A stretch of 64,000 nt of DNA from positions 1,240,001 through 1,304,000 of the forward strand of contig LT599017.1 of NCBI GenBank assembly GCA_900079765.1, written 5' to 3'. The notes under the pieces were generated by a model that was not told the DNA's origin, did no database searches, and saw nothing but the letters and a program-made list of their open reading frames with translations. This document shows positions 8,914-15,909 of this stretch, one piece after another. Numbering within the stretch: the stretch's first letter is position 1; the number at the start of each line of letters is the position of its first letter. Made by a program: the position numbers and the translations under genes. This DNA comes from an uncultured Eubacteriales bacterium. Its GTDB lineage: Bacteria; Bacillota; Clostridia; Oscillospirales; Oscillospiraceae.

Positions 8914-9225
8914 ATGACCAAGGGCGAAAAGAAACCCCAGAGCGACATCCTCTATGAAGCCATCCTTACGTTGAAAGACCTGGACGAGTGCAAGCGCTTT
9001 TTTGCCGACCTGTGCACCGTGGCGGAGCTGAGAGCCATGGAGCAGCGGTTCGAGGTGGCAATTCTCCTCTCCGACGGGATGATCTATAACGATATCCTGG
9101 AGCGTACCGGCGCGTCCAGCGCCACCATCAGCCGGGTCAACCGCTCCCTCAACTATGGAGCGGAGGGCTACACCGACGTGCTCCCTCAGGTGAAGGAGAA
9201 AATGAAGGCCGATGGCAAGCTATGA
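8914..9225 (+). CDS. TrpR-like protein YerC/YecD
   Basis: The 103-aa protein matches the YerC/YecD family. It has an N-terminal helix with LYEAILTLKDLDECKRFF and then the TrpR-like core ELRAMEQRFEVAILLSDG. The helix-turn-helix ILERTGASSATISRVNRSL closes the domain. It probably binds DNA as a dimer. AGGAGG precedes the ATG, and its last 14 bases overlap the start of the methyltransferase gene, so the two are likely co-translated. Confidence 0.9.
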   Translation: MTKGEKKPQSDILYEAILTLKDLDECKRFFADLCTVAELRAMEQRFEVAILLSDGMIYNDILERTGASSATISRVNRSLNYGAEGYTDVLPQVKEKMKADGKL

Positions 9226-9961
9226 ATTCCTCGCGGGGTGCTACGACGAGCTGACCACGGATGTGGACTACCCCCGCTGGGCAGACTACCTGGAGCGGCA
9301 CTTCGCCCGCAGCAAGCTGCCCATCCACACGGTGCTGGACCTGGCCTGCGGGACGGGGAGCCTGACAAGGGAACTGGCCTTGCGGGGCTACGAGATGATC
9401 GGGGTGGACCGGTCGGAGGAGATGCTGGGCCAGGCGGCGGAGAAGTGCCGGGGCGTGGAGCCCGTCGAGCCCATCTTCCTCCACCAGAGCATGGAAAAGC
9501 TTGACCTCTACGGCACCATAGACGCCTGCGTCTGCTGCCTGGACAGCGTGAACTACGTCACCCGCCCGGCCCTGCTGCGCAAGGCCTTCGAGCGGGTGCA
9601 CCTCTTCCTTATGCCCGGCGGTCTCTTCCTCTTCGACATTAATACACCCCAAAAGCTGAAGGGCCTGGACGGCCAGATGTTCATCGACGAGACCGACGAC
9701 GCCTACTGCGTCTGGCGGGCTGAGTACTCTAAGCGCCGCCGCATCTGCACTTACGGCATGGATATCTTTCGCGCCGGGGGCGACGGCCGCTGGCACCGGG
9801 GCGGGGAGGAGCACGAGGAGTACGCCCACGAGCCCCACGAGCTGGAGGAGTACCTCCGGGAGGCCGGATTCACCGCAATCAAACAATATGGCGAGCTTAA
9901 GCTGCGCCCGCCCGCAGAGGGGGAGCAGCGTATCTTTTTTGCAGCCCGAAAGGAACGATAA
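9212..9961 (+). CDS. Class I SAM-dependent methyltransferase
   Basis: The 249-aa protein has motif I VLDLACGTGSLTRELA at about residue 40, the acidic GVDRSEEML post-I strand, and the PGGLFLFDINTP motif. The substrate is not evident. It overlaps the YerC gene by 14 bases and is followed seven bases later by hslO, so the three form one operon. Confidence 0.88.
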   Translation: MASYEFLAGCYDELTTDVDYPRWADYLERHFARSKLPIHTVLDLACGTGSLTRELALRGYEMIGVDRSEEMLGQAAEKCRGVEPVEPIFLHQSMEKLDLYGTIDACVCCLDSVNYVTRPALLRKAFERVHLFLMPGGLFLFDINTPQKLKGLDGQMFIDETDDAYCVWRAEYSKRRRICTYGMDIFRAGGDGRWHRGGEEHEEYAHEPHELEEYLREAGFTAIKQYGELKLRPPAEGEQRIFFAARKER

Positions 9962-9967
9962 TATTCT

Positions 9968-10846
9968 ATGGCAGATCAGATCATCCGTATGCTGGCAAAG
10001 AACGCCCCTATAAAGGCGTCCGCCATTACAGGGAAAGACCTGGTGGAGCATGCCCGCCAGGTCCATAAGACGCTGCCCATCGCCACCGCCGCCCTGGGCC
10101 GGACTCTCATGGCCTGCTCCATGATGGGCAACCAGCTCAAGGAGGAGAACGGGGCCGTCACTTTGCGCATCAAGGGGGACGGGCCCATGGGGGGCATTAC
10201 CGCCGTCTCCGACAGCGAGGGCAACGTCCGGGGCTACGTGGTGGACGGCACGGTGGACCTGCCGCTCAAGCCGAGCGGCAAGCTGGACGTGGGCGGCGCG
10301 GTGGGGGAGGACGGCTCCATCACCGTCATCAAGGACCTCGGCCTCAAGGAGCCCTATGTGGGCACGATCCAGTTGGTCTCCGGCGAGATCGCCGACGACG
10401 TGGCGGCCTACTTTGTGGAGAGCGAGCAGATCCCCACCGCCTGTGCGCTTGGCGTGCTGGTGAACACCGACCAGTCGGTGCTCTGCGCGGGGGGCTACCT
10501 CATCCAGCTCCTGCCCGGCGCGGGGGACGAGGTCATCGGCCAGATCGAGAAGGGCGTAGCCCGGGTGGGCGCGGTCACCGACGCGCTGTGGGGCGGCATG
10601 GACGCCGAGGGCCTGCTCAGGGAGGTCCTGCGGGACTTCGACATGGAGGTCGTGGAGCGCTCCGACGTGGAGTACCGCTGCTACTGCAGCCATGAGCGGG
10701 TGACCCGCGCCCTCATCAGCCTGGGGAAGAAGGAGCTGTCCGAGCTCATCGAGGAGCAGGGGAGGGCAGAGCTTACCTGCCAGTTCTGCGACAAGGTGTA
10801 CGAGTACGACAAAGAGGAGCTGGAAGCCCTTCTGGCGCAGATGTAA
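9968..10846 (+). CDS. hslO: Redox-regulated chaperone Hsp33
   Basis: The 292-aa product is full-length Hsp33. It has the N-terminal domain with KTLPIATAALGRTLMACSMMG and GYVVDGTVDLPLK, and a C-terminal zinc switch with CYCSHER (CxC) and CQFCDK (CxxC). Oxidation of the four Cys activates it as a holdase chaperone in the cytoplasm. It is the last gene before the filamentous prophage; the prophage repeat begins 31 bases after the stop, so the gene is intact. Confidence 0.96.
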   Translation: MADQIIRMLAKNAPIKASAITGKDLVEHARQVHKTLPIATAALGRTLMACSMMGNQLKEENGAVTLRIKGDGPMGGITAVSDSEGNVRGYVVDGTVDLPLKPSGKLDVGGAVGEDGSITVIKDLGLKEPYVGTIQLVSGEIADDVAAYFVESEQIPTACALGVLVNTDQSVLCAGGYLIQLLPGAGDEVIGQIEKGVARVGAVTDALWGGMDAEGLLREVLRDFDMEVVERSDVEYRCYCSHERVTRALISLGKKELSELIEEQGRAELTCQFCDKVYEYDKEELEALLAQM

Positions 10847-10877
10847 GAGACTGCCCCGCCCGGACCATTTTTTCAGG

Positions 10878-10893
10878 AAGAATGAAAAAGAGG
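10878..10893 (+). repeat. Left 16-bp direct repeat of the filamentous prophage
   Basis: AAGAATGAAAAAGAGG is identical to the copy at 20779-20794. It is followed inward by AAGATTGT and the perfect 10-bp palindrome TGTTGCAACA. Confidence 0.8.
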
Positions 10894-10909
10894 TGAAGAT
10901 TGTCAATAG

Positions 10910-10919
10910 TGTTGCAACA
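10910..10919. repeat. Left terminal palindrome TGTTGCAACA
   Basis: TGTTGCAACA is self-complementary and recurs near the right repeat (about 20753-20762). With the adjacent AAGATTG it forms an imperfect inverted repeat between the two prophage ends, so it may be a transposase or recombinase recognition site. Confidence 0.5.
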
Positions 10920-10949
10920 TTTTTATGAGAAAATTCGCCTTAATATTTG

Positions 10950-11981
10950 TTAAGGATTGGCAAGTGCGGCAAGCTCAGCGGCAAAAAGAGCGGCGGGAGT
11001 TTCGTAGTTGAGGAGCTTTCTAGGGTAATTATTAAGCCAGTCAGAAACGTGCTCACACTCGGATTGTGTTACCTTGTAGAGAGATTGACCCTTGGGGAAG
11101 AATCGGCGTATCATGCGGTTCATACGCTCGTTACTGCCACGCTCACAACTGGTATAGGGGTGGCAATAATAAACGCTTGTCCTCTCGTTGCCCTGTCTAT
11201 CGTGCTCCATGCCGTAGCAGTCGGAGAACTCAGAGCCATTATCAACGGTAATGGTTTTAAAGACGTTCGGAAAGTCGCAAGTTGATTGAATGCGGTCGAG
11301 GTTATGAACGACTGAACGAGCCGTTTTTGAACGAAGATGGGATATTATCTCAAAGCGTGTTTTGCGCTCAGTGAGCACAAGGAGGGCCTGACGCTTGCCC
11401 TTTAGCTTGCCTATAACACAGTCCATTTCCCAATGACCGAATTCTTCACGAGTATCTATACACTCGGGTCTATGCTCAATGCTTTTACCAGCCGGGGGGC
11501 GTTTCGCTTTCTTGACCTTCTTATAGGAGCGTTTGCGGCGGGACTTTTCGAGAAGATTGTTATTCGTGATCCTGGTAAAGATATAGCCGCAATCTATGTA
11601 ACGATAGAGCGTCACAGTAGAGAACGGCTTTGTATTTTGCTTTGCGAGATTGGATATAACAACATCCGGTGAATAGCCCTTTAATATTTCGTCCTCTATA
11701 TGCTGGACAAGCGCAAAGTCATTGCCTATCTTCATAGGACGGCCTTTAGCTGTATTCTGGTAGTCAGCGTTAGTTTGGGCAATTTCAGCAGAATAACGCT
11801 TACTCTCTTTCCATGTGCGGTATTCGAGAAAATCGTAAAGACCACGGGGAATTTCACGGGTAATGGTAGACGGAGAGACCTCAAGAAAAAGAGCGATAGA
11901 ACGCTTGCTATCGCCACGGTTATACATTCTCTCAATGATATCCCGGTCAGTACGGGTCAAATAACGGGACTTTCTACTCAT
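10950..11981 (-). CDS. IS30-family transposase
   Basis: The product is about 343 aa. An N-terminal HTH (RSIALFLEVSPSTITREI) is followed by a DDE core with HWEMDCVIG (first Asp), TVDNGSEF (second Asp) and ERGSNERMNRMIRRFFPKG (Glu), the IS30 signature. An ATG at 11981 gives the usual MSRKS start. It lies just inside the left prophage repeat and reads outward. IS30-type transposases are known in Spiroplasma filamentous phages, so it may integrate the phage; a stand-alone IS inserted at the edge is the alternative. Clear terminal repeats around only this gene were not found. Confidence 0.92.
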   Translation of the reverse strand: MSRKSRYLTRTDRDIIERMYNRGDSKRSIALFLEVSPSTITREIPRGLYDFLEYRTWKESKRYSAEIAQTNADYQNTAKGRPMKIGNDFALVQHIEDEILKGYSPDVVISNLAKQNTKPFSTVTLYRYIDCGYIFTRITNNNLLEKSRRKRSYKKVKKAKRPPAGKSIEHRPECIDTREEFGHWEMDCVIGKLKGKRQALLVLTERKTRFEIISHLRSKTARSVVHNLDRIQSTCDFPNVFKTITVDNGSEFSDCYGMEHDRQGNERTSVYYCHPYTSCERGSNERMNRMIRRFFPKGQSLYKVTQSECEHVSDWLNNYPRKLLNYETPAALFAAELAALANP

Positions 11982-12137
11982 TCGCTCACACACTCTCTTT
12001 CTATACCCTACGCCGGGGGCGTTTGTTGTTCAAGAGGAGGGGGTAGACTGCCGTTAGGTAAATTTTAGCATACGACGGAATTTGTGCAAGAATTTAGTCG
12101 AAATTTGTTGTTTATGCCCTGCGGGGCATGGGTACAG

Positions 12138-12176
12138 GAAAGCCGCCCGGAGGAGACCCCGGACGGCTCTTTTTGG
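12138..12176. terminator. Hairpin between transposase and phage early genes
   Basis: AGCCGCCCGG pairs with CCGGACGGCT across a short loop and is followed by CTTTTT on the plus strand. It ends the leftward small-gene operon region and could work on either strand. Confidence 0.65.
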
Positions 12177-12183
12177 TTTACGG

Positions 12184-12333
12184 TCAATCACTTACAAGCT
12201 CAGAAATCCGCTCCAGCGCCGCAACATAGCCCGCATTATAACCAGTGCTCCAAACATCAGTGGAAGTACCTACACGCTCTACAGCGACACGAAGAATCAT
12301 ATCAAATGTATCACGGGTAATAATCAAGTCCAT
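12184..12333 (-). CDS. Small prophage protein, 49 aa, unknown
   Basis: The frame runs from an ATG at 12333 to a TGA at 12184-12186 and encodes MDLIITRDTFDMILRVAVERV and a further 28 residues. The ATG overlaps the TGA of the upstream gene (GTGATGG), indicating coupled translation. It is predicted helical and acidic-neutral with no membrane helix. It belongs to the leftward unit governed by the operator region at 12.83 kb. No family recognised. Confidence 0.55.
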   Translation of the reverse strand: MDLIITRDTFDMILRVAVERVGTSTDVWSTGYNAGYVAALERISELVSD

Positions 12334-12473
12334 CACTGGTCAACCTCCTCAAAAGTAAACCGAACGCCGACCTCTTCAAGGAACATACAAGCAACGCCGA
12401 TGCTTAAAAGATTAGTGCTCTCATGTACAGAGCGCACGGAGCCGTCAGGCTCAAAAGTCGTTATGCGATACAT
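12333..12473 (-). CDS. Small prophage protein, 46 aa, unknown
   Basis: The ATG at 12473 has GAAAGGATG about nine bases upstream. The product begins MYRITTFEPDGSVRSVHEST and ends FTFEEVDQ. It has an alternating hydrophobic pattern that suggests a small beta-alpha fold. A long upstream extension of the same frame lacks a ribosome site and is discarded. It is translationally coupled to the next 49-aa gene. Confidence 0.55.
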   Translation of the reverse strand: MYRITTFEPDGSVRSVHESTNLLSIGVACMFLEEVGVRFTFEEVDQ

Positions 12474-12552
12474 CTTCAACATCCTTTCTCTTGCCCTGCC
12501 ATCATCAGACCGTGGGGGGCGGTTCACGGTGACGGGCTTTCGCCCGTTTCGG

Positions 12553-12771
12553 CTATTTGGAAAGCTTGGTAAGAAGACGCTCAAATGCGGCGGCTTTAGC
12601 TTTGTACTCTGCGGCTGATTCAAGATAGTAAGAATCGCCCGGTTCATCTTCAGAAGCCCGTTCTATTTGACGGTCAGCGTCGGAAGACAAATCATCGGCA
12701 CGATCAGCAAGGAACCTAATGACGGAATCATAAGCAAAAGCATCGGCTACACAATCACGGTATTTTTTCAT
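12553..12771 (-). CDS. Small prophage protein, 72 aa, helical
   Basis: The ATG at 12771 follows AAAGGAAG with good spacing and is the first gene downstream of the leftward promoter at 12823-12851. The product is charged and helical (RFLADRADDLSSDADRQIERASEDE, then AAEYKAKAAAFERLLTKL), with no Cys or membrane helix. It might be a regulator or replication accessory. Function unknown. Confidence 0.65.
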   Translation of the reverse strand: MKKYRDCVADAFAYDSVIRFLADRADDLSSDADRQIERASEDEPGDSYYLESAAEYKAKAAAFERLLTKLSK

Positions 12772-12822
12772 ATTGAAACTTCCTTTCATTATCGGGGCCT
12801 TGTGGCCCTCTTTGATAATACT

Positions 12823-12911
12823 ATTATACTATATAAGCGCTTATATGTCAACAGAAATATGAGCGCTTATATAAAGTTTTTATTGACAGAATCAAAAAGC
12901 GCTTATATAAT
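12823..12911. promoter_or_regulatory. Divergent promoter pair with three repressor operators
   Basis: On the minus strand TTGACA (12846-12851) and TATAAT (12823-12828) are 17 bases apart. On the plus strand TTGACA (12883-12888) and TATAAT (12906-12911) are also 17 apart. A 16-bp palindrome ATATAAGCGCTTATAT fills the leftward spacer at 12831-12846. A one-mismatch copy lies at 12857-12872 between the promoters. A third half-conserved copy (12893-12908) overlaps the rightward -10. This is the geometry of a genetic switch controlled by the Arc-type repressor encoded next to it. Confidence 0.88.
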
Positions 12912-12932
12912 GATTGGCAAGGAGTGGTAATC

Positions 12933-13118
12933 ATGGCCTACAATGAATCAGCAAAGAAAGCGACAGCTAAATATATAAAAGAAAAAAGAGACCAATTTAA
13001 TATGAGCATGCCCAAAGGAAAGAAAGAGGAATATAGAGCACAAGCCGCCGAGCACAACGGCATGAGCCTAAACGCCTATATAATCAGCCTACTAGAAAAG
13101 GACAAGGAGGGGAAATAA
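12933..13118 (+). CDS. Arc-like ribbon-helix-helix repressor
   Basis: The product is 61 aa from an ATG preceded by GGAG. It has a short beta strand (QFNMSMPKG), followed by two helices KEEYRAQAAEHNGMSLNAYII, the Arc/MetJ-type ribbon-helix-helix layout with the SLNAYI motif. It is the first gene rightward of the operator cluster and very probably binds the AGCGCTTATAT repeats, silencing the leftward phage genes and its own promoter. Confidence 0.85.
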   Translation: MAYNESAKKATAKYIKEKRDQFNMSMPKGKKEEYRAQAAEHNGMSLNAYIISLLEKDKEGK

Positions 13119-13267
13119 TGTCAACCACAAAAAAATGGGTAATAACAATCATCTTAACCGTTGTCACCGCCATATTATTTTGGCCCGCAACACCAATAAC
13201 GCTCGCAATAGGCGCAATAGTTATTGACAGGAGCAAAAAGAAAAAAGAAGAGAAAGGCACTCAATAA
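13118..13267 (+). CDS. Small membrane protein, 49 aa
   Basis: The ATG overlaps the TAA of the repressor gene (TAATG) and has GGAGG upstream. There are two hydrophobic stretches (WVITIILTVVTAILFW and TPITLAIGAIVI) and a Lys/Glu-rich tail DRSKKKKEEKG. It is co-transcribed with the repressor in the lysogenic unit. Superinfection exclusion or membrane anchoring is conceivable; no family recognised. Confidence 0.7.
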   Translation: MSTTKKWVITIILTVVTAILFWPATPITLAIGAIVIDRSKKKKEEKGTQ

Positions 13268-13509
13268 TGAAAATCATATTTGAAGATGGCGGCACACTCA
13301 TACAATCCATGTTTGGGTTTCGTGGCGGTGTTGGAATCATATACGAAAACACATTTTTCGGCATTCTGACCTTTGCAATATTAGCAATCATATGCATACT
13401 TGCAGTTATCGGCCTATTTTTCGTCATTGGAGCAATGGGCCGAGGACGCAAGCAAAGAAAGGGCGAAACACCGGGCCAACGGTGGTTAAGAACCGGAAAA
13501 ATGGACTAA
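13267..13509 (+). CDS. Small membrane protein, 80 aa
   Basis: The start overlaps the previous stop by one base (TAATGA). A long hydrophobic segment FFGILTFAILAIICILAVIGLFF at about residues 30-52 is followed by a basic cytoplasmic tail GRGRKQRKGE. It is the third gene of the repressor unit and is closed by a strong terminator. Function unknown; co-expression with the repressor suggests a lysogeny-associated role. Confidence 0.7.
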   Translation: MKIIFEDGGTLIQSMFGFRGGVGIIYENTFFGILTFAILAIICILAVIGLFFVIGAMGRGRKQRKGETPGQRWLRTGKMD

Positions 13510-13512
13510 CAA

Positions 13513-13541
13513 AGAAGCCCCCGCCTACTGGCGGGGGCTTT
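13513..13541 (+). terminator. Terminator of the repressor unit
   Basis: GCCCCCGCC and GGCGGGGGC close a four-base loop, followed by TTT; on the other strand it can also serve the converging Zot operon. Confidence 0.85.
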
Positions 13542-13543
13542 AA

Positions 13544-13711
13544 CTATACATAGGGACGGGGAGCATCCGGGCAGTCAGCCATGACAGCAACAGGACAAGG
13601 ATAATCGGGACAGTGAGGACATGGGGCATAGTCTTCACAATCGCCATGTAGAAAAGCCAATTCGTCCATAACAGGGGCAGGGCAAATAAAATTTTCATTA
13701 GGATTAAACAT
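13544..13711 (-). CDS. Cys-rich small prophage protein, 55 aa
   Basis: The frame runs from an ATG at 13711 (AAGGAG 11 bases upstream) to a TAG at 13544-13546. Seven Cys occur, with CPHCPDYPCP and DCPDAP spacing suggesting a metal or disulphide knot. It is the last gene of the structural operon, behind the Zot gene. Function unknown. The unusual composition (Cys, Pro, Asp) argues that the frame is real. Confidence 0.5.
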   Translation of the reverse strand: MFNPNENFICPAPVMDELAFLHGDCEDYAPCPHCPDYPCPVAVMADCPDAPRPYV

Positions 13712-13725
13712 CAACAACAAACTCC

Positions 13726-13818
13726 TTATTCATCATCAGAGTGCATATACTCATACACTGTTTTAGAAACAATGACGGCAATGTACACCACAATCAATAT
13801 CAGATTAAAGAGAGACAT
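13726..13818 (-). CDS. Tiny membrane protein, 30 aa
   Basis: The ATG directly follows the Zot stop codon and uses the GAGGAGG that lies inside the end of the Zot gene. The product is one membrane helix (LFNLILIVVYIAVIV) with a short polar tail SKTVYEYMHSDDE. The size and position beside Zot recall the small assembly protein pXI or minor coat proteins of filamentous phages, but that is inference. Confidence 0.6.
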   Translation of the reverse strand: MSLFNLILIVVYIAVIVSKTVYEYMHSDDE

Positions 13819-14529
13819 TTAAGCAACCTCCTCATCACTACCCTGAGTAACACCAATGGGGAACATAGAAAGAGGAACTTCCTTATATGGCAATTCAGGC
13901 ATAGCGGGAATAACATGAGAATCAAAGAACTTGGAGTATTTGGGGATAAGGGTTAGTGTCCAATTCCAGAAAGGACAGAATGCGAGAGATTCAGCTATAC
14001 GAGATTCACCCTCAGCGGTAGCCTCAGTAAGAGTAATTTTCTTAGTAATTCTCTTACCAAGAGAAAGTACTCTTGCCACATTGAGATGAAGAAACATACC
14101 GTCACAAAGGTCCCGAATTTTCTTGTCAACGTCGAATGTCTGACTTGCCATATATACAATGCAATGATAATGCCGCTGGAGCTTAAAGAAGTCACGTACG
14201 GAGGGTTTAAAGTTTTTAAAGTTTCGAGAATCCCAAATCATACCAACTTCATCAAGGAGCAAAACGGAATCAGAGCAAGGAACAAAATCGCCTAAATCCA
14301 CAATATTGATAATACGAGCACCGGGAATGTTGAGGTCTGTCATGTTGGTGTAGACAGTCCACTTCTTTTTAATATAGCGCACAGCCAATTTGACAAGATA
14401 GGTACTCTTGCCAGAACCTTTTTTACCAAAGACCAGATACAAACGATAAGGATTGATATAACGCCGAGTAAGGCGGTCGAAAGCAAAGAAAAAGGCAAGG
14501 CAAGCACAAATAAATATAAGTAAGGGCAC
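13819..14529 (-). CDS. zot: Zot-like assembly ATPase (filamentous phage pI)
   Basis: The 236-aa protein begins with a membrane-like segment (LLIFICACLAFFFAF). Walker A GKKGSGKST follows at residues 35-43, Walker B SVLLLDEVGMIW around residues 88-99, and the SVRDFFKLQRHYHCIVYMASQ arrangement with a sensor position that is characteristic of Zot/pI proteins. The family drives extrusion of filamentous phage through the membrane using ATP. The usual second membrane helix after the ATPase domain is not obvious. Start is a GTG. It is separated from the coat genes by a stem-loop, a familiar way to set lower expression. Confidence 0.9.
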   Translation of the reverse strand: MPLLIFICACLAFFFAFDRLTRRYINPYRLYLVFGKKGSGKSTYLVKLAVRYIKKKWTVYTNMTDLNIPGARIINIVDLGDFVPCSDSVLLLDEVGMIWDSRNFKNFKPSVRDFFKLQRHYHCIVYMASQTFDVDKKIRDLCDGMFLHLNVARVLSLGKRITKKITLTEATAEGESRIAESLAFCPFWNWTLTLIPKYSKFFDSHVIPAMPELPYKEVPLSMFPIGVTQGSDEEVA

Positions 14530-14570
14530 ATATCACACCACCATTTATAAATAGATTGAAGAGAGAATAA

Positions 14571-14608
14571 CCCCGCCACGCCACTTCGTTTTTTGGCGTG
14601 GCGGGGTT
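14571..14608 (-). terminator. Stem-loop between coat genes and zot
   Basis: CCCCGCCACGCC and its complement form a 12-bp stem. Filamentous phages typically carry a partial terminator after the major coat gene. The T-tract on the minus strand is weak, so some transcription probably continues into zot. Confidence 0.75.
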
Positions 14609-14615
14609 TTGGGGT

Positions 14616-14789
14616 TTAGCCCCGGGTAGACAGGAGACGCTTGAACATACCCACGCCTAGGCCGCAGAGAGGAACGCCAACGGCGAAGAGCAGGAGAACG
14701 GGAGTACCAGTGATAGTAGTGCCGACAGTGCCAACCCAGCCGATAGCGGCGGTGAAAACGTCAGTCACGGAAGTAAGGAGAGCTGCCAT
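14616..14789 (-). CDS. Major coat-like protein, copy 2 (57 aa)
   Basis: The ATG at 14789 follows AGAAGG. The 57-aa protein has an amphipathic N-terminal half (TSVTDVFTAAIGWVGTVG), one membrane helix (TPVLLLFAVGVPLCGLGVGMF) and a basic C-terminus KRLLSTRG. This is the layout of mature filamentous phage major coat proteins, whose basic end contacts DNA. No cleavable leader is seen. It is a near copy of its upstream neighbour, sharing about 30 C-terminal residues almost unchanged. Confidence 0.8.
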   Translation of the reverse strand: MAALLTSVTDVFTAAIGWVGTVGTTITGTPVLLLFAVGVPLCGLGVGMFKRLLSTRG

Positions 14790-14841
14790 TTAATTTACCT
14801 TCTTTCATTCATAAAATTTTTGAAGCGTACTTGTCGAGAAG

Positions 14842-15030
14842 TTAACCCTGAGTGGACAGAAGACGCTTGAACATACCTACGCCAAGGCCGCACAGGGGAA
14901 CGCCCACGGCGAAGAGCAGGAGAACGGGAGTACCCACGATGGTTTCACCCACATCACCGAGCCAGCCGACAGAAGCGGTGAAAACCTGAGTGACAGAGGC
15001 AAGCAGAGTTGCGATAGTAACAGGCTCCAT
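14842..15030 (-). CDS. Major coat-like protein, copy 1 (62 aa)
   Basis: The ATG at 15030 follows GGAGGATATTGAA. It has the same plan as copy 2: MEPVTIATLLASVTQVFTAS, then a membrane helix TPVLLLFAVGVPLCGLG, then KRLLSTQG. It is 5 residues longer at the N-terminus. The two genes are separated by 52 bases and look like a tandem duplication with divergence confined to the exposed half, which would suit a virion with two coat isoforms. Confidence 0.8.
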   Translation of the reverse strand: MEPVTIATLLASVTQVFTASVGWLGDVGETIVGTPVLLLFAVGVPLCGLGVGMFKRLLSTQG

Positions 15031-15047
15031 TTCAATATCCTCCTTTC

Positions 15048-15185
15048 TTATGTAGTGAGTATTTTGAAAGCCTTTACAACAAAGCAAAAGCAAATCAAAC
15101 TAAAAAGATAGAACATGGGGCCAGTAGTCATAAAATCAGAAAGGGCAGTGAGCATAGCCACAGAGAAAGAGACCATATCAGCCAC
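15048..15185 (-). CDS. Small membrane protein, 45 aa
   Basis: The frame starts at a GTG (15185) behind GGCGGTG, overlapping the upstream stop, or at an internal ATG (15176). The product has a single strong hydrophobic segment (MFYLFSLICFCFVVKAF). It fits a minor virion or assembly protein of the filamentous phage by position; no family recognised. Confidence 0.55.
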   Translation of the reverse strand: MADMVSFSVAMLTALSDFMTTGPMFYLFSLICFCFVVKAFKILTT

Positions 15186-15342
15186 GGAGCAACACCGCCT
15201 TTAAAGCTCCAAGAAACCAGAGCCACCCGGAGAAAGTCACGCCAGAGAGCAGGACATAAAGAATAATGTCCATGGGGTAAATGGGCTTGACCAAGTAAAT
15301 GGGCCGATGGAGCCAACGCCAGAAACGCCGAAGATACATCAT
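15178..15342 (-). CDS. Small membrane protein, 54 aa
   Basis: The ATG at 15342 overlaps the TGA of the previous gene (ATGATG). A basic aromatic N-terminus (YLRRFWRWLHRPIYL) precedes a hydrophobic segment (IILYVLLSGVTFSGWLWFLGAL). It is part of the coupled chain of tiny genes between the adhesin and the coat genes. Function unknown; a minor coat role is plausible. Confidence 0.6.
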   Translation of the reverse strand: MMYLRRFWRWLHRPIYLVKPIYPMDIILYVLLSGVTFSGWLWFLGALKAVLLRG

Positions 15343-15536
15343 TTCAGCAACACCCCCAAAAGGCGGAAAAAGCAATAGAGCGTAAGTGCAAAGAGAGCCA
15401 CAGCGGCGATATAAGGCCAGTCTACGCCAGCCATACCGGGGATAGCGGCCTGTACTATTTCGCCCGTGGCGGTTAGCGTGGGCGCTGTCAGCGGCTCATA
15501 AGCCCCAAAGATAGACAGTAAGATTTCTTTCATCAT
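15339..15536 (-). CDS. Small membrane protein, 65 aa
   Basis: An ATG at 15536 overlaps the preceding stop by four bases. The N-terminal half is amphipathic (ILLSIFGAYEPLTAPTLTATG) and a C-terminal membrane helix (WPYIAAVALFALTLYCFFRLL) ends in LLK. The layout is similar to that of the coat proteins, so it may be a minor coat protein. No family recognised. Confidence 0.6.
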   Translation of the reverse strand: MMKEILLSIFGAYEPLTAPTLTATGEIVQAAIPGMAGVDWPYIAAVALFALTLYCFFRLLGVLLK

Positions 15537-15757
15537 TCATCGTCCTTCCTGCGCAAACCGAGAATCGTATTAGAAGAGATGGAACCAAAGCCGAACATAT
15601 AAGAGAGGAGCCGCAGAGAGAGACCAGCAAGGAACAGGCCAACGAAGAGAGCGGCAAACGTAAAGGGCATACCGGGGACATTAACCTCCGTGAAGAAATC
15701 CCACGAAAGATGGAGAAATTGACCGATAGCATATACAAGGTCTACCGAGGTTTCCAT
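15533..15757 (-). CDS. Small membrane protein, 74 aa
   Basis: The ATG at 15757 has GGAGGTTAGCT just upstream. A polar N-terminus precedes a hydrophobic stretch (TFAALFVGLFLAGLSLRLLSYMF), and a charged tail LGLRRKDDE follows. It is coupled to the downstream gene through a four-base overlap. Probably a minor virion or assembly protein; inference from context only. Confidence 0.6.
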   Translation of the reverse strand: METSVDLVYAIGQFLHLSWDFFTEVNVPGMPFTFAALFVGLFLAGLSLRLLSYMFGFGSISSNTILGLRRKDDE

Positions 15758-15767
15758 AGCTAACCTC

Positions 15768-15905
15768 CTACAGGAAAGGAATCATATTTTTGATCAGCGT
15801 GATAATGCGAATTGCACCGATAAGAGAAAAGATAGCCACCACGCCCTTACAAAGAAGCTCCAGAGGAAGGGGCATCCAACCAAAGAGCACGGATATATAA
15901 CTCAT
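15768..15905 (-). CDS. Small membrane protein, 45 aa
   Basis: The ATG at 15905 follows AAAGGGGTG. The product MSYISVLFGWMPLPLELLCK continues as a second hydrophobic stretch (VVAIFSLIGAIRIITLI). Hydrophobic throughout, no family recognised. Its stop (TAG) is ten bases before the start of the 74-aa gene. Confidence 0.6.
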   Translation of the reverse strand: MSYISVLFGWMPLPLELLCKGVVAIFSLIGAIRIITLIKNMIPFL

Positions 15906-15909
15906 ACTG

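Noticed and set aside
9149-10906. 585-codon minus-strand open frame across hslO
   Set aside because: It is antisense to well-supported hslO and methyltransferase genes in a GC-rich region where long shadow frames are common.
10907-12110. IS30 as an independent insertion with short terminal inverted repeats
   Set aside because: No convincing pair of terminal repeats was found around only the transposase; kept as an alternative.
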